The notes below the pieces were generated by a model. It was not told the origin of the DNA. It did not search any database and was given only the letters and a program-made list of their open reading frames with translations. From the NCBI GenBank assembly GCA_028707495.1, contig JAQWAS010000001.1, positions 112,382-159,733 on the forward strand: DNA of 47,352 nucleotides. The letters run 5' to 3'. Of the stretch, positions 24,191 through 33,206 are shown piece after piece. Source of the DNA: Patescibacteria group bacterium (GTDB lineage: Bacteria > Patescibacteriota > Patescibacteriia > UBA2591 > JAQWAS01). The first letter of the stretch is position 1; each line of letters opens with the position of its first letter. The translations under genes were made by a program, and so were the position numbers.

Positions 24191-25255
24191 ATGGATCAAG
24201 AAAACTTTCATTCATTATCTCCTGAGGATATGGGTTTATTGGATAACTCAAAAAATTCATCAGAGCGAAAACCGGAGAATGAAATAGAACAAGATAGTGT
24301 TAAAGATCATATAGGTAAAGCTTTATTAGAAAAAAGAATGGCTATTGAAAAAAGGATGCAGGAAAAAATTAAAGAAGCTTTAGCAAAATTAGAACCCGAA
24401 GAAAAAAGATTTTTAGAACCATTTATTGAATATTTTGATATTTCTACTAATACAGAAATTAGATATAAAATTAAATCTGAATTAAATCTTTCTGAAAGCA
24501 AGGTGACCGATTTATTACCCGAGGATTTTTTAGATAAAGATGAAATACAAAACATTGAACGGGGTTTAGAATTTTCTACTTTAATGGACAAAATTGTTAA
24601 AGTAAATTTTTTTTCTCCGGAGCGTAAAATGGAATCAATAAAAATACTAGCCTTATTGAGTGATCAAAAAAATGAAATTTTAAAATTATTTAAAGATAAA
24701 GATCCTTTAACTGGTTTGCGGAATCGGCAAGGCTGTGAAGAAATAATGGAACGTGAAATCGAAGATGCCAAACGCAAAAATGAAACCTTTGTCATTACTT
24801 TTATTGACAGTAATGATTTCGGCAAGGTTAATAATACTTATGGACATGATTTTGGTGATATGGTTTTGACCACCCAGGCCAATCTTTTTATAAAAAATAC
24901 CCGATCATCAGATACGGTCATTCGTTATGGCGGAGATGAATTTTTGATAATTTTTCATGACATGACTATAGAAGATGCTAAAAAAAGAATGGAAGATTTA
25001 TTCGCAGATATGGAAAAAACAGAATTGACAACCCCGGGCGACAAAACTTATCAACCAACCATTTCGTGTGGTTTGGCCGAATTCCATCCCACAGACACTC
25101 AAGAAACTATAATTAAAAGAGCAGACCAACAAATGTATGAGGCTAAGACGATAAAAAACCGAGAAGTCGAGCAGGGTATTCCCCACAGAAACATCCTTTA
25201 TTACGATAATAATTTTGTCTCTGATGAGTCAAAAATAAATACTCAAGCCGCTTAA
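24191..25255 (+). CDS. GGDEF-domain diguanylate cyclase
   Basis: Predicted to make cyclic di-GMP from two GTP. The 354-residue soluble protein has a charged helical N-terminal region (~1-165) with no recognised sensor domain, then a GGDEF domain (~168-335). The active motif GGDEF is intact at 247-251. The inhibitory site RSSD (238-241) lies exactly five residues before it, so feedback inhibition is likely. The guanine-binding NNTYGHDFGD block is present. The usual DxD-F-K run is altered to FIDSNDFGK, keeping the first Asp. No c-di-GMP effector or EAL domain is seen in the window. Confidence 0.92.
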   Translation: MDQENFHSLSPEDMGLLDNSKNSSERKPENEIEQDSVKDHIGKALLEKRMAIEKRMQEKIKEALAKLEPEEKRFLEPFIEYFDISTNTEIRYKIKSELNLSESKVTDLLPEDFLDKDEIQNIERGLEFSTLMDKIVKVNFFSPERKMESIKILALLSDQKNEILKLFKDKDPLTGLRNRQGCEEIMEREIEDAKRKNETFVITFIDSNDFGKVNNTYGHDFGDMVLTTQANLFIKNTRSSDTVIRYGGDEFLIIFHDMTIEDAKKRMEDLFADMEKTELTTPGDKTYQPTISCGLAEFHPTDTQETIIKRADQQMYEAKTIKNREVEQGIPHRNILYYDNNFVSDESKINTQAA

Positions 25256-25259
25256 ATCT

Positions 25260-25709
25260 ATGCCAACTAAATTAACTCCAGAACAAAAACAAGAGCAAGA
25301 AACTGACATTCAACAAGTGGTGAATCATTATTTTATGAGTAAGGGTTTAAGTTTGGAAAAAATAAAACAAGATGCCAGGCAAAAAAAAATAATCTATTCG
25401 CGCCATGTTCGTCCAGCCAAAGAATTAATTGCACTAGCTGGATCAATCAACCAAGCTAAACAAGCGATTACCAAGGTAGCCGCTTGGGCTAAATCACGCA
25501 ATTTAGATTATAGTATTGAAACTGTTTTTAAAAAATGGCTAGAATTAGATCAACTCAAACCTAAAGAAAGAGTTAAAAAACCATTTTATGATGGTTATCC
25601 CCTAGTTTGGAGCCAAACCAAATTAAAATGGTTTGTGATTATGCCTGATGGTGATTGGAAGGAATTTGCAGGTAAAGAAGAAGAAATTGAATGGCAACTC
25701 GATAAATAG
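25260..25709 (+). CDS. Conserved-looking basic protein of unknown function, 149 aa
   Basis: No family is assigned. It is soluble and highly charged. Residues ~15-100 are helical with a basic patch (KIKQDARQKKIIYSRHVRP), resembling a small nucleic-acid-binding fold, and a C-terminal beta part has aromatic residues (YPLVWSQTKLKWFVIMPDGDW). It sits 4 bases after the GGDEF gene and 7 bases before fmt, so it is co-transcribed with both. Confidence 0.65.
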   Translation: MPTKLTPEQKQEQETDIQQVVNHYFMSKGLSLEKIKQDARQKKIIYSRHVRPAKELIALAGSINQAKQAITKVAAWAKSRNLDYSIETVFKKWLELDQLKPKERVKKPFYDGYPLVWSQTKLKWFVIMPDGDWKEFAGKEEEIEWQLDK

Positions 25710-25716
25710 TTTTTTT

Positions 25717-26652
25717 ATGAAAAAATATTCAACCATTTTTATTGGCACATCGGAATTTAGTTTACCAAGTTTAGAAAAATTAATTCAAACCGATTTTATT
25801 GATTTAAAATTAGTTATTACTCAACCTGACAAGCCAGTGGGTCGTAAAAAAATTATAACTCCTCCGCCAGTTAAAGTTTTAGCTGAAAAAAATCATTTAT
25901 CTATTTTACAACCAATAAAAATTAAAGATTGCTTAAACGAAATTAAAAACATCAAACCAGATTTAATTATTTTGGTTTCTTATGGTCAAATTATTCCTCA
26001 AACCATTTTAGATATTCCTAAGTTTGGTTGCTTAAATATTCATCCTTCTTTATTGCCTAAATATCGAGGTGCATCCCCTATTCAAACGGCCATTTTAAAT
26101 AACGAAAAACAAACCGGTGTGACTTTAATGTTAATGGATGCACAAATGGATCATGGTCCAATTTTAAGTCAAAAAAAATACCAAGTTTTAGAATCAGACA
26201 ATTATTTAATTTTATCCGACAAATTGGCTAATTTAGGAGCTGAATTATTAATAGAAACATTACCAAATTATTTAGAAAACAAAATTCAGCCTCAATTACA
26301 AAATCATTCTCAAGCTACCTATACTCAGATTTTAACCAAGCAAGATGGACAAATAGATTGGTGTAATTCAGCTCAACAAATTCACCAACAAATTAAGGCC
26401 TTAAATCCCTGGCCTGGCACTTGGACAAAATGGAATCAATCAACTTTAAAAATTTTAGCCACCGAAATCACGCCGGATCAATTTTCAACGCCAGGTTTAA
26501 TTTTCAAAAAAAATAGCTACCTCTGCGTAGCCTGTCAAAAAAATAGTTTAATTGTTCATCAAATTCAACTGGAGGGTAAGAAATCAAACTCTGGTTCAGC
26601 TTTTTTAGCTGGCCATCAAGATATTCTCAACCAACAATTCGAAAGAGGTTAA
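25717..26652 (+). CDS. fmt: Methionyl-tRNA formyltransferase
   Basis: Formylates initiator Met-tRNA using 10-formyl-THF. 311 residues, normal length. The N-terminal Rossmann domain starts IFIGTSEFSLPSLEKL. The catalytic Asn-His-Asp set lies in CLNIHPSLLPKYRGASPIQ and LMLMDAQMDHGPIL. The C-terminal tRNA-binding domain starts near residue 205 with QILTKQDGQIDW. A longer reading from 25648 would overlap the previous gene; the ATG at 25717 (MKKYSTIFIGT) gives the family N-terminus. Confidence 0.96.
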   Translation: MKKYSTIFIGTSEFSLPSLEKLIQTDFIDLKLVITQPDKPVGRKKIITPPPVKVLAEKNHLSILQPIKIKDCLNEIKNIKPDLIILVSYGQIIPQTILDIPKFGCLNIHPSLLPKYRGASPIQTAILNNEKQTGVTLMLMDAQMDHGPILSQKKYQVLESDNYLILSDKLANLGAELLIETLPNYLENKIQPQLQNHSQATYTQILTKQDGQIDWCNSAQQIHQQIKALNPWPGTWTKWNQSTLKILATEITPDQFSTPGLIFKKNSYLCVACQKNSLIVHQIQLEGKKSNSGSAFLAGHQDILNQQFERG

Positions 26653-26653
26653 A

Positions 26654-26797
26654 ATGAAAAAAATTTCTCAGCTCATTCACACTATCAAAACCATGCCGTC
26701 AAAAATCAAAAATATTTTCATTGTTCTTTTAATTTTCGACGTAATTGGCGTTTCGGCGCTGATTGTTCTCTTTTACCTTAAAAATCGCAGCTCTTAG
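26654..26797 (+). CDS. Single-span membrane peptide, 47 aa
   Basis: Starts one base after the fmt stop, with AGAGG a few bases upstream. It reads MKKISQLIHT, a basic stretch, then one hydrophobic segment (~21-42, IFIVLLIFDVIGVSALIVLF), then a basic end NRSS. The topology would put the N-terminus in the cytoplasm. The stop codon lies inside a terminator hairpin, so this is the last gene of the operon. No family is known. Confidence 0.65.
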   Translation: MKKISQLIHTIKTMPSKIKNIFIVLLIFDVIGVSALIVLFYLKNRSS

Positions 26798-26808
26798 TCT
26801 GCGGTTTT
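26781..26808. terminator. Terminator after the fmt operon
   Basis: 10-bp stem AAAATCGCAG (26781-26790) with CTGCGGTTTT (26799-26808), one G-T pair and an 8-base loop. It overlaps the end of the 47-aa gene, and the U tract on the minus strand also suits the gene at 26826. Confidence 0.75.
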
Positions 26809-26825
26809 AAATTTTGATTTAATTT

Positions 26826-26996
26826 CTATTTTAAATTTTTAAGTTTTTCTTCCAATTTTCTAATTTCTTCTTTAATCAGAACTATCTCTCCAGCCTCTAC
26901 CTGACCATGTTCAAGTCTGTACTGGCGATTATTAATTTCTTCTTGAATTTCTTGATGTAAATTTTGAGGAGAAAAATCTCTTCTTTCTAAATCCAT
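26826..26996 (-). CDS. Small coiled-coil protein, 56 aa
   Basis: Charged helical protein with a C-terminal coiled coil (VLIKEEIRKLEEKLKNLK). An upstream TTG at 27029 could extend it by 11 residues, but that part overlaps the opposite promoter, so the ATG at 26996 (MDLERRDF) is preferred. No ribosome site is seen. No family is recognised; it may bind another protein through the coiled coil. Confidence 0.5.
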   Translation of the reverse strand: MDLERRDFSPQNLHQEIQEEINNRQYRLEHGQVEAGEIVLIKEEIRKLEEKLKNLK

Positions 26997-27022
26997 ATTT
27001 TTAAATAATTTAATTGTTAGTC

Positions 27023-27051
27023 TTGACAAATAATTAATTTAAGTTTATCAT
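27023..27051 (+). promoter_or_regulatory. Sigma-70 promoter of the gene at 27104
   Basis: TTGACA (27023-27028), exact 17-bp spacer, TATCAT (27046-27051). Confidence 0.8.
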
Positions 27052-27103
27052 ATATTAATAATAAAATCAAAGTTTATCAATCGTTAAATTTAAAGGAGGA
27101 AAT

Positions 27104-27367
27104 TTGACAACCCCTGCTGAAGTCAGACAAGATAAACAAGGTTGGTATTATGTTGTGCTTAATAATATCGACAAAGATCAAGTCTTGGGAAAAATTATTC
27201 CCAAAATAAAACTTGAGTTAATGGTTGAAATTATCGTTTATTCATTAAGCGATGTTGATGGCTTAAAGTTAGCAAATCCCGAATCAATAATTCTGGGTTC
27301 TGATTATTTCGACAACCAGCCAGATCATGCCCAACAAATAGCTGATTTCATTAATACCAAGTTCTAA
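27104..27367 (+). CDS. Small orphan protein, 87 aa, TTG start
   Basis: The TTG at 27104 follows the strong site AAAGGAGGA at 27092-27100, which decides the start. The protein is soluble and acidic, an alpha-beta mix with several hydrophobic strands (WYYVVLNNI, LMVEIIVYSL). No family is recognised. It has its own consensus promoter and terminator, like the other orphan genes in this window. Confidence 0.75.
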   Translation: MTTPAEVRQDKQGWYYVVLNNIDKDQVLGKIIPKIKLELMVEIIVYSLSDVDGLKLANPESIILGSDYFDNQPDHAQQIADFINTKF

Positions 27368-27373
27368 CGCAAG

Positions 27374-27397
27374 ACGTCCGGTTTAAAACCCGGACGT
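27374..27397 (+). terminator. Hairpin ending the 87-aa gene
   Basis: ACGTCCGG (27374-27381) with CCGGACGT (27390-27397), followed by a loose T-rich tract. It abuts the murC stop on the other strand. Confidence 0.65.
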
Positions 27398-28753
27398 TCA
27401 AATTTTTAATTTATAAATATCACCGGCACCAATAATTAAAACTACATCATTTTTTTCAACTTGTTGCTGTAAAAAATCCTCAATCTTTTTAAACGAATCA
27501 ATGTATTGAACATGCGGATTATATTTATAAATAGCCTTAACTAAATTTTGAGGATTAACTTTTTTTTCATGACCACGTGCTTCATAAATTGGCGCTAAAA
27601 TTATTTCATCAGCCAAATTAAAGGCTTGGCTAAATTCTTTAAATAAATATTGCGTACGACTATTTAAATGCGGTTGAAAAACTGTCCAAATTTTTCTATT
27701 AGGATATTTAACTTTAACTGCCGATAAGGTCGCTTTAATTTCAGTTGGATGATGAGCATAATCATCAATAACCACTATCCCCTGTTTTTTATTTTTTGTT
27801 CGAATATCAAAGCGTCGCCAGGTGCCCTTAAAACTATTTAAAACGGTTTGAATTTCCTTATTGGTCACGCCCACTCCCTTAGCAAAACTAATAGCTGCTA
27901 AAATATTATAAATATTGTGTTGACCAGATAAATGAGTTTTAAATTGACCAAGACTTTTTTTATTTTTAATAACCTTAAATTGACTATATTGTGATTTTAA
28001 ATTGATTTCTGACGCTGAATAATCGGCTGATTTTTTTAAACCATAACTAATTTGATGGCGCGAAATATTTTTAAGAATTAAACTTAAATTTTTATCATCC
28101 TGATTAGCAACAATCAACCCGCCTCGAGGTAATTTATTTAAATATTTTTTAAATGTTTGTTTAAGATTAGTTAAAGTTTTATAAAAATCTAAATGATCGG
28201 CTTCTAGATTAGTTAAAACAATAATATCTGGCTCTAAATCTAAAAAAGCCTGACGATGTTCACAAGCCTCAACTATTAAATAATCACTCTGACCCAAACG
28301 GGCATTGCCTTTAAATTCTTTAACTTGACTACCCACAATCACAGTTGGATCAAAACCAGCTTGAGCAAAAATCAAACCAATTAAAGCCGTGGTGGTGGTT
28401 TTTCCGTGAGTTCCCGATATCGCAATAGTTATTTTATCTCGACTTAACAAACCCAAAAATTGAGAATATCTCAAAGTCGGAATGTTTAATTTTTTGGCTT
28501 TTTTCAATTCAGAATTATTTTTATCAATGGCAGTGGTATAAACAACCAAATCTGTTTTGATAGATAAATTTGAGTCTTTGTGCCCAATATAAATTTTAGC
28601 GCCCAATTTTTTTAATCCATCTGTAATTAAAGATTTTTCTCGATCCGAACCGCTAATTTGTTTATTCTGTTTCAACATTAATCTAGCGACAGCGCTCATG
28701 CCAATACCGCCGATCCCAATTAAGTAAATTTTTTTAATTTGGTTTAGATTCAT
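27398..28753 (-). CDS. murC: UDP-N-acetylmuramate-L-alanine ligase
   Basis: Adds L-Ala to UDP-MurNAc, the first peptide step of peptidoglycan. 451 residues. The N-terminal Rossmann motif is GIGGIGMSAVARL, the ATP loop is ISGTHGKTTTT near residue 112, and the ligase domains follow with VEACEHRQAF and DDYAHHPTEI. The ATG overlaps the murG stop by four bases (ATGA), so translation is coupled. It is last in the murD-ftsW-murG-murC operon. Confidence 0.97.
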   Translation of the reverse strand: MNLNQIKKIYLIGIGGIGMSAVARLMLKQNKQISGSDREKSLITDGLKKLGAKIYIGHKDSNLSIKTDLVVYTTAIDKNNSELKKAKKLNIPTLRYSQFLGLLSRDKITIAISGTHGKTTTTALIGLIFAQAGFDPTVIVGSQVKEFKGNARLGQSDYLIVEACEHRQAFLDLEPDIIVLTNLEADHLDFYKTLTNLKQTFKKYLNKLPRGGLIVANQDDKNLSLILKNISRHQISYGLKKSADYSASEINLKSQYSQFKVIKNKKSLGQFKTHLSGQHNIYNILAAISFAKGVGVTNKEIQTVLNSFKGTWRRFDIRTKNKKQGIVVIDDYAHHPTEIKATLSAVKVKYPNRKIWTVFQPHLNSRTQYLFKEFSQAFNLADEIILAPIYEARGHEKKVNPQNLVKAIYKYNPHVQYIDSFKKIEDFLQQQVEKNDVVLIIGAGDIYKLKI

Positions 28754-29805
28754 ATTAATTTTAAAATTTCATTTACAATTAATTTTTCAGCTTGGGGCTT
28801 AATGAGCTGACTAATATTTTTTTTATATTTTAACTGACGATTTTTATCTTGTAATAAATTTTTAATTTCATTAATTAAAATCTGCGGAGTTAAATTATTT
28901 TGATTTAAAATTAAACCAGCCTGGTTGTCAGCTAAAATTTGTGCATTATCTTCTTGATGAGATTGTGGCATTGGAATCATAATAGTAATTTTTTGTAAAA
29001 CCGATAATTCTGTTAAGCTTGATAAACCTGCCCGACTAATTACTATATCAGCTACCGCATAGGCATCGCCCATTTTTTCTTTTAAAAATTCATAACTCTG
29101 ATAGTTGTTAAATTTATTTTTAAAATCTATTTTTTTATCTTTGCCAGTTAAATGAATTACCTGACAAAACTGAGTTAATTCTGGTAAAGACTGAACAATA
29201 ATTTTATTCAAATCTAAAGCGCCTGTTCCCCCGCCCATTATTAATAAAACTGGTAAATTCTTATTTAATTTTAAAGTTTCTAAAGCTTTATTTTTATCAA
29301 CATTTAATAAAGCTTGTCTTACTGGATTGCCAGTCCAGACGCTTTTATTTGGAAAATCCAGCAAAGATTTTTTAAAAGTAACTGTAATTTTATCTGCCCA
29401 TGGCGACATCAATTTATTAGCTAAACCCGGACGCACATCTTGCTGATGAATTAAGCTTGGTACTCCCATTAGCTTAGCTGTCCAAATTAATGGTACACTT
29501 ACAAAAGACCCGGCCGACAAAACTATATCTGGTTTAAATTTAGCTATAATAAAAACGCTTTGGCAAATAGCGATTAAAAATAAAAAAGGCGCTAATAAAT
29601 TTTGCCAACTAAAATAACGACGCCACTTGGCACTTATCATGCCCTGGTATTTTATATCGCTTAGCATATCCTTTTCTGGTTGACCTTTTAATGTCCCAAT
29701 AAATAAAAATTCAGCCTGTAAATTTCTGCTTTGCAATTCTTCTTTAATTGAAATTAATGGCGAAACAGAACCAGCCGTTCCCCCACCACTTAATAAAATA
29801 CGCAT
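28750..29805 (-). CDS. murG: UDP-GlcNAc:undecaprenyl-PP-MurNAc-pentapeptide GlcNAc transferase
   Basis: Converts lipid I to lipid II at the inner face of the membrane. 351 residues, GT-B fold. The N-terminal glycine loop is GGGTAGSVSPLIS, the acceptor site contains HQQDVRPGLANK, and the C-terminal GMGGGTGAL-like region is LIMGGGTGALDLN. The UDP-GlcNAc site includes ISRAGLSSLTEL. It overlaps murC by four bases and starts two bases after the ftsW stop. Confidence 0.97.
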   Translation of the reverse strand: MRILLSGGGTAGSVSPLISIKEELQSRNLQAEFLFIGTLKGQPEKDMLSDIKYQGMISAKWRRYFSWQNLLAPFLFLIAICQSVFIIAKFKPDIVLSAGSFVSVPLIWTAKLMGVPSLIHQQDVRPGLANKLMSPWADKITVTFKKSLLDFPNKSVWTGNPVRQALLNVDKNKALETLKLNKNLPVLLIMGGGTGALDLNKIIVQSLPELTQFCQVIHLTGKDKKIDFKNKFNNYQSYEFLKEKMGDAYAVADIVISRAGLSSLTELSVLQKITIMIPMPQSHQEDNAQILADNQAGLILNQNNLTPQILINEIKNLLQDKNRQLKYKKNISQLIKPQAEKLIVNEILKLI

Positions 29806-29807
29806 AT

Positions 29808-30920
29808 TTAACGAGTTGTATAACGCGACATATTAAATAATAAGCCTAAACTTGCCAATAAAACCATTAAAGCCGAACCGCCATGGCTTATAAATGGCAA
29901 AGGTAAACCAGTTAGGGGCATTAAACTTAACATTGCCATTATATTAGCAAAAGCTTGAAAAATAATCCAGCTAGCAACGCCAATAGCTGTTAACTGACAA
30001 AATTTATCAGGAGCATATTGGGCTATTTTTAAAATACGTAAAGTTAAAAAAATAAATAAAACTACAATTAAAATTGTTAAAATGAAACCCAACTCTTCTC
30101 CAATAATTGCAAAAATTGAATCACCAATCACTTCTGGAAGATAAATAAATTTTTGCCTTGAATGTCCCAAGCCCACGCCCAAAATACCACCAGAACCAAT
30201 TCCAATGAGGGCTTGATTAATGTGATAACCAATGCCCTGGGGATCTAAAGATGGATTTAAAAAAACCAAAAAGCGCTGTATTCGATATGGAGCTATTAAA
30301 ATTAAACTGCCCAAAGAAACTATTCCTGCCGAAACAATTCCTATTACGTGACTTATTTTAGCTCCAGCAGTGAAATAAAGGCTTAAAGCAATTAAAATTA
30401 TAATACTCAAAGTACCAATATCTGGTTGAGCGATAATTAATCCAGAAACTAAAACTAGAATAATTATAAAAGGCAAAAATCCTTGTTTAAAGTTACTAAT
30501 ACCCTTGCCAATTTTTTCAAACCAAGCAGATAAATATAAAATTAAAGTTAATTTTAACAATTCCGATGGTTGAAAAGATAATTCGCCCAAACTTAACCAA
30601 CTTTTAGCATTCACGTTTTCTGGTCTTAAACTGGGTACAAAAAGTATTAATAATAATAAAACCAAAGTAAACATTAAAAACAAAAATGAATTTTTGCGAA
30701 AAAAATCGTATTTAATTTTATAACAGATAAAAAATAAAATTAAGCCCGGCAAAAGACCGTTTAAAATTTGATGTTTTAGATAAAAATAACCATCACCAAA
30801 TTTTTGGTAAGCGATAACAGTGCTAGCTGAACATAACATCACAATTCCAACTATCACTAAAATAGCGCTAATAATAATTAAAGTATAATCGGGATTATGT
30901 TGATATTTTTTAGCTATCAT
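29808..30920 (-). CDS. ftsW: SEDS peptidoglycan glycosyltransferase FtsW
   Basis: Polymerises lipid II at the division site. 370 residues with about ten membrane segments. The SEDS signatures are seen: NAKSWLSLGELSFQPSE near residue 100, GIGSGGILGVGLGHSRQK and PFISHGGSALM near the C-terminus. The position between murD and murG, as in classical dcw clusters, supports FtsW over RodA. The start overlaps the murD stop by four bases. Its cognate class B PBP is not in the window. Confidence 0.95.
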   Translation of the reverse strand: MIAKKYQHNPDYTLIIISAILVIVGIVMLCSASTVIAYQKFGDGYFYLKHQILNGLLPGLILFFICYKIKYDFFRKNSFLFLMFTLVLLLLILFVPSLRPENVNAKSWLSLGELSFQPSELLKLTLILYLSAWFEKIGKGISNFKQGFLPFIIILVLVSGLIIAQPDIGTLSIIILIALSLYFTAGAKISHVIGIVSAGIVSLGSLILIAPYRIQRFLVFLNPSLDPQGIGYHINQALIGIGSGGILGVGLGHSRQKFIYLPEVIGDSIFAIIGEELGFILTILIVVLFIFLTLRILKIAQYAPDKFCQLTAIGVASWIIFQAFANIMAMLSLMPLTGLPLPFISHGGSALMVLLASLGLLFNMSRYTTR

Positions 30921-32230
30921 TTTAAATTTTTAACTATTTTTTTAAATTGTCGACCACGATCAAATTCATTTATAAACATACCAAAACTAGCACAGGCAGG
31001 TGAAAATAAAATTATATTTCCGACTTGACTTAATTCTTGAGCCTTTAAAACAGCTGATTTTAAATTAGTATATTGATTATTAATAAGATTTTTAGGTAAA
31101 AATTTTTTCATTCTATCTGTGCCGGTTCCTTCAAGTAATATAATTTTTTTTACGTGTTTTTTAATCATTGGTGTGATTTTACTAAAAGATAATTGTTTAT
31201 CAGCCCCGCCGGTAATTAAAACGATATTTTTATTTTTACCCAAAGCTTGCAATCCTGAAATTAAAGCTTCAGGAGTTGTCGCGGTAGTATCGTTATAATA
31301 ATCTACTTTTTTAAAAGTTCTTATTTTTTCTAGTCTATCCGGTACACCCTTAAAATTTGTTACAACTTGTTTAATAATTTTTAAAGGAATGTGCATATTT
31401 TGAGCTACCTGTATGGCTACAGCGATATTTTCTAAATTATGTTGACCTTGAATTTTAAAAGACCAACTTTTTGGTACATTTTTATAACTAAAAAATTTAA
31501 TTCGACTTTTGGTTTCTTTTTGAAATTTTTTAGTATAATTATTGTCTTGATTTAAAAATAAAAAATCTTGAGCGCCTTGATATTGATAAATTGCTTTTTT
31601 ATCAGCAACGTATTTTTCCATACTACCTTGATAATAATTTAAATGATCTGGATAAATATTGGTTATTACACTTAAGTGCGGACTAATTTTTGAGGTATGC
31701 CAACCCTGTAATTGCCACGAAGATAATTCCATAACCACAATCGAATGTTGAGAAATTTTATTAATCAAAGGCAAAGTAGCCGTATCAACAATATTACCAG
31801 CTAAATAAATATTTTTTTTAAAATATTTTTTAAGAATTTCATAGATCAAAGTCGAAGTTGTTGTTTTTCCGCGCGTACCAGTTACGCCGATGATCAATCC
31901 TTGAAAATTTTTAGCAAACAAGGATTCGTCCATTTCAATTGGAATTTTATGTTTTTGAGCTATTTTAAAATAAAAAGAATTTAACGGCACACTCGGACCT
32001 CGTATAATTAAATCTTGTTTTTTAAAGTCTTCGGGATTGTGTTTCCCTAGGACATATTTAATTTTATATTTTTTTAATTTATCAATTGAAGGTTGTAATT
32101 CTTTTTTTGTTTTTAAATCAGTTACCGTAACTTGCGCACCTTGTTGTGCAAAAAAACGAGCATCTCTCCAACCTCGCCCCAACAAACCTAAACCAACAAT
32201 TAAAACCTTTTTATTTTTATAATCTAACAT
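30917..32230 (-). CDS. murD: UDP-N-acetylmuramoylalanine-D-glutamate ligase
   Basis: Adds D-Glu to UDP-MurNAc-Ala. 437 residues. The N-terminal Rossmann motif is LIVGLGLLGRGW, the ATP loop is GVTGTRGKTTTS near residue 118, and the C-terminal domain has ITGGADKQLSF and FSPACASFGMF, the MurD signature. The first gene of the dcw-type operon; a TATAAT-like box lies in the AT-rich leader, and no ribosome site is seen. Confidence 0.97.
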   Translation of the reverse strand: MLDYKNKKVLIVGLGLLGRGWRDARFFAQQGAQVTVTDLKTKKELQPSIDKLKKYKIKYVLGKHNPEDFKKQDLIIRGPSVPLNSFYFKIAQKHKIPIEMDESLFAKNFQGLIIGVTGTRGKTTTSTLIYEILKKYFKKNIYLAGNIVDTATLPLINKISQHSIVVMELSSWQLQGWHTSKISPHLSVITNIYPDHLNYYQGSMEKYVADKKAIYQYQGAQDFLFLNQDNNYTKKFQKETKSRIKFFSYKNVPKSWSFKIQGQHNLENIAVAIQVAQNMHIPLKIIKQVVTNFKGVPDRLEKIRTFKKVDYYNDTTATTPEALISGLQALGKNKNIVLITGGADKQLSFSKITPMIKKHVKKIILLEGTGTDRMKKFLPKNLINNQYTNLKSAVLKAQELSQVGNIILFSPACASFGMFINEFDRGRQFKKIVKNLK

Positions 32231-32290
32231 TTATTTATTTTAAATATGGATTAATTATATTTTAACTTTTTTTAAATTAAAAGACAAATA

Positions 32291-32313
32291 AAAAAGGGGG
32301 CTTAAAACCCCCT
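32291..32313 (-). terminator. Terminator overlapping the stop of the 272-aa gene
   Basis: Stem AGGGGG (32295-32300) with CCCCCT (32308-32313), 7-base loop; A run at 32290-32295 gives the U tract on the minus strand. The stop codon is part of the stem. Confidence 0.8.
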
Positions 32314-33130
32314 AAAGATTAATGGCCATTAAGACCAAGCTGACCTCTGGATAATTTTGACCATTATAATTATAATGAACAGCTTTATAGTTGATGCCTA
32401 GACAAATCGGCACTGATGGAGAAATAATTCTGGTTCTGGCGTGGACAACAAACTCATACTGCGGTTTGTAATGTTTTGATGAAATAATTGTCCAGTCTAA
32501 GCCCAGACTCCAACCAGTTTTATACTGAGTAAAAAAATCACTACTCAAAGTGTGACGCCACGAATAATGCACAATCGTGCCACTATCGGGAATTTCATAC
32601 TCATCCATAATAGTAGTTGATTTGAAGCCTACGGCTACAAATTTGTTTATTTTGTAACTAGTGGCACTACTCAAATAAAATCGACGTTGGCTTTCTCGTA
32701 ATCCTTCGAAAGAACTTAAGTCCACGAAGGGTACCGTGGGAATATCAACTGGTACAAACTTAATATCTCCACGCGCTTCAATCATCCAATAAATTCTAGC
32801 TGATTCTATGTCCGAGGTGTCAACTAACATTATTGGTGAAATAAACCGTGTTGCGATCTGTAATTCTTCGATCGGCGTTTCGTTGGAAATATTTTCTCCG
32901 TTATGACGACTATCGACGAAATTAACAAAGTTAACCTCAATTAAACCGGCCTGACCATAAGCAACCAAGGTTAAACCAGCGTTTAATCGATATTGATCTC
33001 TACCCTTCTCTAAGTTTAAAATGTTGTATTCTAGATGCCCTTCAGTACCATCAAATATTTCACGATGAACGGTTGGCTCATAAGCTAGAATTACACCAAC
33101 GAGACCGATTAACCAGATTAAACATTTCAT
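32312..33130 (-). CDS. Secreted beta-rich protein, unknown function
   Basis: 272 residues. A short signal peptide (~1-16, MKCLIWLIGLVGVILA) is followed by ~255 residues of alternating hydrophobic and polar residues, as in beta strands, with many Tyr and Ser and few long helices. This pattern resembles an outer-membrane beta barrel, surprising for a presumed single-membrane CPR cell, or a secreted beta-sandwich. No family is recognised. The ATG follows AGGAGG at 33137-33142. It has its own promoter (33177-33205) and terminator. Confidence 0.75.
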   Translation of the reverse strand: MKCLIWLIGLVGVILAYEPTVHREIFDGTEGHLEYNILNLEKGRDQYRLNAGLTLVAYGQAGLIEVNFVNFVDSRHNGENISNETPIEELQIATRFISPIMLVDTSDIESARIYWMIEARGDIKFVPVDIPTVPFVDLSSFEGLRESQRRFYLSSATSYKINKFVAVGFKSTTIMDEYEIPDSGTIVHYSWRHTLSSDFFTQYKTGWSLGLDWTIISSKHYKPQYEFVVHARTRIISPSVPICLGINYKAVHYNYNGQNYPEVSLVLMAINL

Positions 33131-33176
33131 TATTATCCTCCTAAATTTTAAAGTGCATTAATTAACTTCTATTTCT

Positions 33177-33205
33177 ATCCTATCTTAAATGTTTTATTTT
33201 GTAAA
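33177..33205 (-). promoter_or_regulatory. Promoter of the 272-aa gene
   Basis: Minus strand TTTACA (33205-33200), 17 bp, TAGGAT (33182-33177). The -10 box TAGGAT is the same as in the promoter at 2196. Confidence 0.65.
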
Positions 33206-33206
33206 G

